NCBI RefSeq assembly: GCF_003583985.1
Contig: NZ_QXML01000002.1
Span: forward strand, 496,001 to 560,000
Direction of reading: 5' to 3'
From: Algoriphagus lacus
GTDB lineage: Bacteria > Bacteroidota > Bacteroidia > Cytophagales > Cyclobacteriaceae
DNA: 64,000 nucleotides
Under the pieces are notes generated by a model, which saw only the letters and a list, made by a program, of their open reading frames with translations, was not told the DNA's origin and did no database searches. A program made the position numbers and the translations under genes. This document shows, in pieces, positions 57,630 through 64,000 of this stretch; the first letter of the stretch is position 1; every line of letters starts with the position of its first letter.

Positions 57630-59234
57630 ATGAAGATTTTAAAAATTTTTGGCATTCTGGCAGTGATTTTTTTAGCCTTGCTTGGGTTTGGGATATACTG
57701 GGGCAAGAATTGGGTCTACCAAAATCTCGAATCGGTAATCAATGCCAAGCCTGACCGAAAGTATGATTTCACCTTTGACAAGGTTGAATTCAGTTTGCTC
57801 CAAAAGGTTATCCTGATTTCAGAAGTGAAAATTACGCCAGTCGGTGACCAGAAGGGGGTTTTCGTAGAGGGAAAAGTCGCCCAGGTCTTCCTCAATAAAT
57901 TCAGTCTGTACCAGCTTTTCATGGAAAAAGACATCCAAATCAGGGAATTGATGTTTTCCCAGCCTGAATTTGTGATCCATATCCCTTTGGAGAATCCCGA
58001 AGAGGAAAAAGCAGGGGAAGCGATGAAAAGTCTATTCGGAGATATTTTGTCCAGAGGAGGAATCGAAAACTTTGAGTTGGGTCAAGCCAGTGCGGTGATT
58101 CTCTTGGGAGAAGAAAAAATCGGAAGTTTCAGCGACTTTAATCTGGTTGCCAATGACCTTCGGACGGATTCTTTGAAATGGAGCTATCCAATTCCTTTTG
58201 ATTATGGGAGGATTTTTATGTCCATGGACAGTTTGGATTATCGATTGCCTAATGGACAGCAATTGAAAGCTGGAATGATCATCTTTGATACCAATACCCA
58301 ACAATTCAAGATGAATGACCTTTCACTGAAGTACATCGCAGGGATTAGGGAGGCTTCCAAAAAGATGGAATTTCAGAATGATTTGATTGATTTTGAGTTG
58401 GATTCCTTGGTGTTTTCAGGTTTGGAAGCCAACAGTAATTTGTATTCTGATCTGGATGTCAGAGCAAGAAAGCTTGAGGTTGCCGGATTGATTTTGGAAG
58501 ACTACAGAAATAAAGATCTTCCCAGACCCAAGGATGAAATTAAGCCTCTTTTTCAGGGAATGGTTAAAAAAATATCCGTCCCTCTCAAATTGGATACGCT
58601 AAGGATTACAAACGGAGCGATCGCTTACGGCGAGTCTGTTCCCGGTAAAAACGATTATTGGAATCTCCATATCGATCATCTGAACGGCGACATTGTCAAT
58701 ATCACGACGATTGATGCGTATCAGAAAAGCTTCGAACATTTCGATGGAAATTTTACTGGGAAAGTCGAAGGAAGTGGCTCTCTGAAAATCAATCTGAAAG
58801 TCCCTTACGATAAGGATGAATTTGATATGGAAGTTGATTTTACCAATTTCCCCATGCCCAAGGTGAATGAAATTCTCAAACCCATCATGAACGGGGATAT
58901 TGTCACCGGCGATTTGGTCAAGATGAACTTGAAAATTCACGGAGATCCCAAGAAGTCAACCAATACCTTTAGGTTTGACTACACCAATTTAAAAATGGAA
59001 CTTTTCAAAAAGGGGGAACAGAAGAAGAACAGATTCCTTTCTTCCGTGGCCAATGTAGCCCTCAACACTTCCAATTTGCCCGGAGAGAAAAAATACCTTA
59101 CGGCAAATTATACCGTGGCGAGAAATCCAAACCGGGGACCATTTTACCTCCTATGGCAAAGTACTAAGGAAGGAATGATGAAAATTGTGCCGGGCGGGGC
59201 GGTCAAGGAAATCCTCAGTGGCCAGGAAAAATAA
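57630..59234 (+). CDS. AsmA/DUF748-like membrane-anchored protein
   Basis: 534 residues. One N-terminal membrane helix (about 6-27), then an extended, beta-strand-rich periplasmic region (VGDQKGVFVEGKVAQVFLNKFSLYQLF, VHIPLENPEEEK, GIENFELGQASAVILL, GKVEGSGSLKINLKVPYDKDEFDMEVDF) that reads like the bridge proteins of the AsmA family, which are implicated in phospholipid transfer to the outer membrane. No exact domain can be asserted. It stands alone, ends at terminator 59234-59255, and has a candidate leader of unknown length upstream. Confidence 0.65.
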   Translation: MKILKIFGILAVIFLALLGFGIYWGKNWVYQNLESVINAKPDRKYDFTFDKVEFSLLQKVILISEVKITPVGDQKGVFVEGKVAQVFLNKFSLYQLFMEKDIQIRELMFSQPEFVIHIPLENPEEEKAGEAMKSLFGDILSRGGIENFELGQASAVILLGEEKIGSFSDFNLVANDLRTDSLKWSYPIPFDYGRIFMSMDSLDYRLPNGQQLKAGMIIFDTNTQQFKMNDLSLKYIAGIREASKKMEFQNDLIDFELDSLVFSGLEANSNLYSDLDVRARKLEVAGLILEDYRNKDLPRPKDEIKPLFQGMVKKISVPLKLDTLRITNGAIAYGESVPGKNDYWNLHIDHLNGDIVNITTIDAYQKSFEHFDGNFTGKVEGSGSLKINLKVPYDKDEFDMEVDFTNFPMPKVNEILKPIMNGDIVTGDLVKMNLKIHGDPKKSTNTFRFDYTNLKMELFKKGEQKKNRFLSSVANVALNTSNLPGEKKYLTANYTVARNPNRGPFYLLWQSTKEGMMKIVPGGAVKEILSGQEK

Positions 59235-59255
59235 AAAGCCGGGATTCCGGCTTTT
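59234..59255. terminator. Bidirectional terminator between the AsmA-like and coiled-coil genes
   Basis: AAAAGCCGG (59234-59242) pairs with CCGGCTTTT (59247-59255) around GATT. It begins at the last base of the AsmA-like stop codon, and A and T tracts flank both sides. Confidence 0.85.
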
Positions 59256-59259
59256 CCCT

Positions 59260-59544
59260 TTAGTCAAAGAGTCTACCCAAGTGGGTGAATCCTTCTTTGA
59301 ACGACCTGAGTGAATCTCCAAGTACGTCTTTCACTTCCTCCCATTTTTCCTCTGCCTTGTCTTCCATGGAGTCAAGTTTAGCCTCCAATTCATCCTTTTT
59401 AGCTTTCATCGCAGCCATCTTTTGGTCAAAATCCTCTCTAAGATCAGCTGAGATTGAACTTCTTTTTGACTGTAATTCCTGAAGTTTTGCTTTTGCATCG
59501 GCCAAGGCTTCCAAGGCTTTTGCTTTTATTTCTTCTTTTTTCAT
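59260..59544 (-). CDS. Small coiled-coil protein
   Basis: 94 residues composed almost wholly of Lys, Glu, Ala, Asp and Leu (MKKEEIKAKALEALADAKAKL ... MEDKAEEKWEEVKDVLGDSL), predicted to be one long helix or a coiled coil, with a short C-terminal segment FKEGFTHLGRLFD that is amphipathic. No signal peptide. It may be a structural or stress-type small protein, but nothing in the context indicates a role. Its start is clear and it has its own gap of 256 bases before the subtilisin gene. Confidence 0.65.
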   Translation of the reverse strand: MKKEEIKAKALEALADAKAKLQELQSKRSSISADLREDFDQKMAAMKAKKDELEAKLDSMEDKAEEKWEEVKDVLGDSLRSFKEGFTHLGRLFD

Positions 59545-59800
59545 TTGAAAAATGGATTTGTTGATTCCTTTAAGTTAGCCAAATAACGCATCATTTTCTC
59601 ACGAAAAGCCAATTGTTAATCAGATGGTTACGGCTAATGGACTACAGATGTAGGTTTCAGTGATGTTCAAATCCAAAATCAGATCTTTCTAAAACAGGAA
59701 TTTTGAGATGAAAAATTATTTTAAGCTTCCCTTTATGAGATGTAGGATATGTTCTGTTAACCTCCTATTTTTCATTAAATCATTCAACCAAATTTACCTT

Positions 59801-61204
59801 ATGAGAAAACTTTATTCTGCGCTGTCTTTTTCTGCCTTGTTGGGCATGGCAGCGTCCTGTTCGGACATCATCGAAAATGATGTAGCAGTAAGCGACGCCA
59901 CCGAGCGTGTGCTTCAGGAGAATTATGTGCCAGGCCAACTTTTGATTAAGTACAAGACTAGCCAGGCAGGATCCAGATTGTCCCAGGATATTCTTGCAAT
60001 GATTCAGGCCAATGTTGTGGAAGAAATCACCACCGGAGCTATGGAATTGGCCAATGCAAGAAAAGGCGGGGAGTCCGGAGACCTTTTACTTGTTGAGTCA
60101 AGACTGGGTACCATGGAAGCCATCGAGCGTCTTCGCAACATGCCTGAGATTGAGTATGCTGAGCCAAACTGGATTTATCAGCACTATGCGACTTCAAATG
60201 ACCCCTATTTCTTAAATAGCCAACTTTGGGGAATGTATGGATCTAGTACTTCTCCAGCCAATCAATTTGGTACTGGAGCTGCTACAGCTTGGGCTGCTAA
60301 TAAGATTGGATCTTCTGCAGTTTACATCGGAATCATCGACGAAGGCTACATGTTCAATCACGAAGACCTTGTTGATAATGCCGGCACCAACCCCGGTGAA
60401 ATTGTCAATAATGGAGTAGACGACGACGGCAACGGTTTAATAGACGATATCTACGGCTGGGATTTCGCCGGAAACAACAGTTCATTGTTTGACGGAACAG
60501 GTGATGACCACGGTACTCACGTAGCCGGAACTATCGGAGGAAAAGGTGGAAATACAAAAGGAGTTGCAGGTGTCGTTTGGAACGTAAAAATGATTGGTGC
60601 TAAATTCCTTGGAAGCCAAGGTGGAACCACCGCCAATGCAATCAAGGCAGTGGATTATTTCACAGACTTGAAGACCCGTCATAATTTGAATATCGTGGCT
60701 ACCAATAACTCCTGGGGTGGCGGAGGATTCTCCCAGGCCCTGAAAGATGCGATTGACCGTGCAAATAATGCTGGTATCTTGTTCATTGCTGCTGCCGGTA
60801 ACTCAGCCTCAAACAATGACGTCACTGCAAGCTATCCATCAGGATATTCTTCTGCCAACATCATTGCGGTTGCTTCTATCACTAGTACCGGTGGATTATC
60901 TTCCTTCTCTCAGTACGGTGCAACTACCGTAGATATCGGAGCTCCGGGTTCTGGAATCTGGTCTACGGTACCTGTTGCCGTAGGAAAAGGTAAAAATGCC
61001 ACCATTGGTTCAGGATATGCCAGCTACAACGGTACCTCCATGGCTACTCCGCACGTGACGGGTGCTGCTGCCTTGTATGCTTCTTTAAATCCAAATGCGA
61101 CAGCTGCCCAAATCAAAACTGCTATCATGAGCGCTGCTACTCCAACCGCTTCACTTGCAGGAAAAACAGTAACCGGAGGAAGATTGAACGTTACAACCTT
61201 TTAA
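59801..61204 (+). CDS. Subtilisin-like S8 serine protease lipoprotein
   Basis: 467 residues. N-terminus MRKLYSALSFSALLGMAASC is a lipobox with Cys20. A propeptide-like region follows (about 42-125, VPGQLLIKYKTSQAG ... MPEIEYAEPNW), then the S8 domain. The catalytic triad is Asp180 in GIIDEG, His237 in GDDHGTHVAGT and Ser413 in YNGTSMATPHVTG; the oxyanion Asn334 is in AAAGNSA. The Asp motif is D-E-G rather than the common D-T/S-G. DDDGNGLIDDIYGWDF is a calcium-binding loop. I use ATG 59801 because it opens the signal peptide. Protein substrate unknown. A strong terminator follows. Confidence 0.92.
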   Translation: MRKLYSALSFSALLGMAASCSDIIENDVAVSDATERVLQENYVPGQLLIKYKTSQAGSRLSQDILAMIQANVVEEITTGAMELANARKGGESGDLLLVESRLGTMEAIERLRNMPEIEYAEPNWIYQHYATSNDPYFLNSQLWGMYGSSTSPANQFGTGAATAWAANKIGSSAVYIGIIDEGYMFNHEDLVDNAGTNPGEIVNNGVDDDGNGLIDDIYGWDFAGNNSSLFDGTGDDHGTHVAGTIGGKGGNTKGVAGVVWNVKMIGAKFLGSQGGTTANAIKAVDYFTDLKTRHNLNIVATNNSWGGGGFSQALKDAIDRANNAGILFIAAAGNSASNNDVTASYPSGYSSANIIAVASITSTGGLSSFSQYGATTVDIGAPGSGIWSTVPVAVGKGKNATIGSGYASYNGTSMATPHVTGAAALYASLNPNATAAQIKTAIMSAATPTASLAGKTVTGGRLNVTTF

Positions 61205-61226
61205 TTGATCAGTCTCCCATAAATGG

Positions 61227-61253
61227 AAAGAGCCCCAATCGGGGCTCTTTTTT
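61227..61253. terminator. Terminator between the subtilisin and paiB genes
   Basis: AAAGAGCCCC (61227-61236) pairs with GGGGCTCTTT (61241-61250) around loop AATC, followed by six T on the plus strand; the minus side has a shorter T-tract. Confidence 0.88.
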
Positions 61254-61255
61254 GT

Positions 61256-61876
61256 TTACAGCGGTCTTCGTTTACGCATTTCTTCAGATACTTCTTTATC
61301 CAGAGGAAAGGGACTTTCATCCAGTTTTTTCACAATGTTGTGATAATTGACATCGTCCCGGTTTTGGGAAAGCTTGGCACTCGCCTGCACCTCTTCGATT
61401 TTGATTTTAAAGCCTACCAATGCCCGAACTTGACTTTCCACATAAGCTGGACTCATCGTTTCCACATGCACCCGGTTTGGACGCCCATGCTCGTACACAT
61501 CCACCAAAGTTTTGAGGTGATGCATCAGTTCTTCCCCTTCGATAATTCTGATTTTCCCGTACACGTGCACGGCCAAGTAATTCCAGGTTGGGACATTCTC
61601 GTGATTGTACCAAGAGGATGAGATGTAGGCATGCGGCCCCTGAAAAATGACCAAAACATCTCCGTTTTCAGGAAGGGACTTCCATTGAATATTGGCTTTG
61701 GCAAGGTGCCCATGGAGGACAGGGTCACCACTTGAGTTTTTATCCAGGACAAAAGGGAGATGGGTAGCCCAAGGCCTTCCTTCCACTTGGCTTACCAGCG
61801 TTGCAAAGGCATTTTTCTTCAAAAAATCTATGATCTCGGGTTCTTCTTCCCAGTTGTTTTTTGGATGGATGTACAT
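61256..61876 (-). CDS. paiB: PaiB-family FMN-binding protein
   Basis: 206 residues. PaiB proteins bind FMN in a split-barrel and were named for a negative effect on sporulation and protease genes in Bacillus; the chemistry is unclear. Matching blocks are MYIHPKNNWEEEPEIIDFLKKNAFATLVS, WATHLPFVLD, GHLAKANIQWKSL, VLVIFQGPHAYISSSWYNHENVPTWNYLAVHVYGKIRI and SQNRDDVNYHNIVKKL. All are close to the family consensus. It is a single gene between the subtilisin terminator and the phospholipase gene; no partner is adjacent. Confidence 0.9.
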   Translation of the reverse strand: MYIHPKNNWEEEPEIIDFLKKNAFATLVSQVEGRPWATHLPFVLDKNSSGDPVLHGHLAKANIQWKSLPENGDVLVIFQGPHAYISSSWYNHENVPTWNYLAVHVYGKIRIIEGEELMHHLKTLVDVYEHGRPNRVHVETMSPAYVESQVRALVGFKIKIEEVQASAKLSQNRDDVNYHNIVKKLDESPFPLDKEVSEEMRKRRPL

Positions 61877-61954
61877 GTTGATGTGGGATTTTTTTAAAAG
61901 CTAAAGTAGTACTTACGGCATTCCCTTTTTCAGGGTTAATCCCAATTTTGATAC

Positions 61955-62845
61955 TTACCAATCCACAAAGGAAATCCCAAACCCAAGGGTGGTCTGCCGA
62001 TGATTGTAATCAATTAGTGTTTCCCCGTGACCGGTAAACAACTGCACTTGGGCCCTCAGGTGTTCCATGATCGGGTATTCGTAAGTCAATTGGGCTCCGC
62101 CGTGATTGTCTTTGATTTTCAGGGAATTGGTTGCAATCAGGTAAATGCTGTGCTTTCCTTTGGAATAGGTTACCGTGGCCTCAGCTCTTCCGATGTAATT
62201 GGTGATTTCCGGATTTTGATCGTCTTTATCCGGTATTCTGATCCACGACCTTAGGATAAGTGACCAATTATTCCTTTCCAGTCCCACATGGAAAATTATC
62301 CGGTTCCAGCTTCGGGAAAGTGGAATATCCCTGCCGTTGGATTGGTGATTCAGGGCAAAACCCAGCATTTTTCCCTTCATTCCAAAAAAGTTGAAATCAA
62401 CCGGATAATTGAAGATTAACTCCGGCTCAAAGTTCAATTCCCGGAAGGCTCGGGATCGCTCCAAATTGTACACTTGCCAAAAGGCCTTTTGGGTAAAAGC
62501 CAACCAGATATCGCCTTTTCCGGAAAATAGCGACTGCGCGATTTTGGTTTTGAAACTCAGCTGAAAGGTTGCCTCATAGGATTTCAAGTCCAATTCCTCA
62601 GTGGAGGAATAGACTGGATTTTCGCTTTGAGGAAGTTGGTTGGGATTGTTACTCCACTTGACTGCGTTGATGAAAAATGGCTTGTAGGAGGTAAGTCGAA
62701 AAGTCCCCCGGTTGGTCTCAAGACCAAGTTCCCAGCGCTCTGAAAGCGTTTTGGTGCTGATCGGTTGGAAAGCTTTGTGATTCGCCTGGGACAAAACTGT
62801 AAGTGGGAAAAGGATTACAGAAGTTACCGCAAGAAGTTTTTTCAT
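61955..62845 (-). CDS. pldA: Outer-membrane phospholipase A
   Basis: 296 residues. Signal peptide MKKLLAVTSVILFPLTVLSQ and a 12-stranded OMPLA-type barrel. The catalytic residues line up with E. coli OMPLA: His167 and Ser169 in LNHQSNGRD and Asn181 in RSWNRI, with the same spacing (His to Ser 2, His to Asn 14). The C-terminus GFGISFVDW ends in an aromatic residue. The enzyme hydrolyses phospholipids that reach the outer leaflet, normally after dimerisation with calcium. Single gene; the divergent helicase gene starts 139 bases upstream. Confidence 0.92.
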   Translation of the reverse strand: MKKLLAVTSVILFPLTVLSQANHKAFQPISTKTLSERWELGLETNRGTFRLTSYKPFFINAVKWSNNPNQLPQSENPVYSSTEELDLKSYEATFQLSFKTKIAQSLFSGKGDIWLAFTQKAFWQVYNLERSRAFRELNFEPELIFNYPVDFNFFGMKGKMLGFALNHQSNGRDIPLSRSWNRIIFHVGLERNNWSLILRSWIRIPDKDDQNPEITNYIGRAEATVTYSKGKHSIYLIATNSLKIKDNHGGAQLTYEYPIMEHLRAQVQLFTGHGETLIDYNHRQTTLGFGISFVDW

Positions 62846-62984
62846 TGATAATCGGATGACTTTTAAATCTACTGAATTATTTCCAACTCCTTGGTTTTCC
62901 CTATTCCGGATTTGTTTTTGGAAATGCAGCTGTAATTCTCCTACCGAGGGAGACAGCTTCAGGATTTAATGGTAATTTAGTTTG

Positions 62985-64000
62985 ATGAATAATGAATCAA
63001 CTGACCGACTGGAGTTTGCGGCCAGGTTTGTCAATACCACCGGAGCTCCGATTTTTTTGACAGGCAAAGCGGGTACAGGCAAGACGACTTTTTTGCGGGA
63101 TCTCAGCCGACTGACCCACAAGCAATTTGTGATCGTAGCACCTACAGGCATTGCAGCGCTCAATGCCCGGGGAGTGACCATCCATTCCCAGTTTTTGCTT
63201 CCGTTTGGTTCTTTTCTGCCTACCAACGAGGCAGAAGGGAATTTTACGGACCAACATGGGTTTTTTACCCAGCAGACCCTGGCCAGGAAGCATCCACTGA
63301 ACCATATCCGTAGGACGGTACTGAAGTCCATCGATCTGCTTGTGATCGATGAGGTCAGCATGCTGCGTGCGGACATTCTGGATGCAGTTGACTACCGCAT
63401 GCGCAGTGTCAAACGAAATTTCAAGATTCCATTTGGAGGAGTTCAGGTGCTGCTGATCGGGGATTTGTACCAGCTTCCTCCCGTAGTCAAAGATCAGGAA
63501 TGGACGGTGCTGAGCCGGTTTTACAAGTCCATGCATTTTTTTGAGGCCAAAGCCCTCCAAAACTCCGGGATGATCTACCTCGAGCTTGACAAAATCTTCC
63601 GGCAACAGGATGACGTTTTTATCCGAATTTTGAATCATTTGCGGGACAACCGGGCCACTGCCGAGGATGTGAAAGTCCTCAATCAGCACTTTCGGACTCC
63701 GGATGAAATCCGTGATCTGCCGCCCTGTATCACCCTGACCACTCACAATTACAAGGCCGACGAACTCAATCTCCGGGAGTTGAGAAGTTTGGATTCGCCT
63801 TCTTTCTTTTATGATGCCGATGTGGAGCGGGACTTTCCCGAAAACCTTTTTCCCCTTCCACAATCCATCGAACTCAAGGTGGGAGCCAGGGTCATGTTTA
63901 TCAAGAATGACTCCTCGGGACTTTCTTCCTATTTCAACGGAAAGCTCGCCACGGTAACGAACCTGGAAGAGGATCAGATTTGGGTGGAAATGGATGATTC
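62985..64000 (+). CDS. PIF1-like/SF1 helicase, N-terminal part
   Basis: The frame starts at ATG 62985 and stays open through the end of the window, so the gene is cut off. The visible 338 residues show SF1 helicase motifs: Walker A LTGKAGTGKTTFL (about 26-38), motif Ia APTGIAALNARGVTIHS, Walker B VIDEVSMLRADIL, motif III IGDLYQLPPVV, and a motif IV-like IFRQQDD. The beginning NNESTDRLEFAARFV is ordinary for PIF1-type helicases in Bacteroidota, which are often longer (about 700-800 residues with extra C-terminal domains). It unwinds nucleic acid with ATP; the true partner and polarity cannot be seen here. Confidence 0.9.
   Translation, partial: MNNESTDRLEFAARFVNTTGAPIFLTGKAGTGKTTFLRDLSRLTHKQFVIVAPTGIAALNARGVTIHSQFLLPFGSFLPTNEAEGNFTDQHGFFTQQTLARKHPLNHIRRTVLKSIDLLVIDEVSMLRADILDAVDYRMRSVKRNFKIPFGGVQVLLIGDLYQLPPVVKDQEWTVLSRFYKSMHFFEAKALQNSGMIYLELDKIFRQQDDVFIRILNHLRDNRATAEDVKVLNQHFRTPDEIRDLPPCITLTTHNYKADELNLRELRSLDSPSFFYDADVERDFPENLFPLPQSIELKVGARVMFIKNDSSGLSSYFNGKLATVTNLEEDQIWVEMDD

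Noticed and set aside
62997..63863. Long minus-strand open frame (288 residues) at the end of the window
   Set aside because: It is antisense to the helicase frame, which carries clear Walker and other helicase motifs; the minus frame has no family resemblance and odd Gln/His/Ile-rich composition.
1..64000. CRISPR arrays, tRNA/rRNA genes, insertion sequences, prophage or integrase genes
   Set aside because: I looked in all intergenic gaps and found no spaced direct repeats, cloverleaf-like sequences or transposase/integrase motifs.

Overview
The window is an ordinary-looking stretch of a Bacteroidota chromosome, most probably Cytophagales of the Cyclobacteriaceae/Algoriphagus type. This rests on gene content: a type B T9SS sorting domain (gliding-motility C-terminal domain), DUF1599 and DoxX/BT_3928-type proteins beside cdaA-folP, many lipoproteins, and TAnnTTTG-type -7 boxes in place of -10 boxes, with few Shine-Dalgarno-like sites. 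No rRNA, tRNA, CRISPR array, transposase, integrase or phage gene was recognised. Genes are dense, often joined by ATGA/GTGA overlaps, and closed by strong intrinsic terminators, several of them shared by convergent genes.

Layout. 1-3979: end of a nitrilase-type hydrolase, kdsC-kdsA (Kdo for LPS) and two L,D-transpeptidases of different families facing each other. 4142-5412: a pterin operon (6-pyruvoyl-tetrahydropterin synthase + folE) with a good promoter. 5463-9733: an SDR lacking the catalytic Tyr, small unknowns, a flavin reductase, an orphan ligase-associated exonuclease and a phosphotriesterase-like lipoprotein between two inverted filler repeats. 9844-15410: guaA, a membrane-anchored AraC-type regulator and a large T9SS-secreted GLUG/MBG protein. 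15603-18943: periplasmic-binding-fold lipoprotein-type gene, hemL and an ArsC/YffB-like gene. 18942-24617 (minus): a planctomycete-type trio (PSCyt1/DUF1549/DUF1553, DUF1501, DUF2231-cytochrome-LRR). 24733-27039: divergent tdh/kbl for threonine breakdown. 27125-31061: cdaA-folP opposite DUF1599-DoxX-aroK. 31051-40147: outer-membrane barrel, low-complexity lipoprotein, proS, NfeD-FloA, WG-repeat protein, hemA.

40337-53760 is the most interesting part. After a ComEA-like protein and a lone HsdR-N domain comes a Crp/Fnr regulator with Fnr-like cysteines and an Fnr-like palindrome in front of it. A rhodanese then precedes a run of ten tightly packed genes: DUF547 lipoprotein, FAD/NAD(P) oxidoreductase, a membrane polyferredoxin, two GT2 glycosyltransferases, a lipoprotein, a GT-C-type integral-membrane transferase, two related DUF6503-like lipoproteins and a GH113-like hydrolase. 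I read this as an undescribed envelope glycan or glycolipid pathway coupled to a membrane redox pair. That reading is inference from gene order and family, not proof.

53964-64000 holds a DUF2892 protein, a Tat-exported GH109-like oxidoreductase-fold protein, a DUF1080/EEP pair, an AsmA-like protein, a subtilisin lipoprotein, PaiB, outer-membrane phospholipase A and the start of a PIF1-type helicase that runs off the end.
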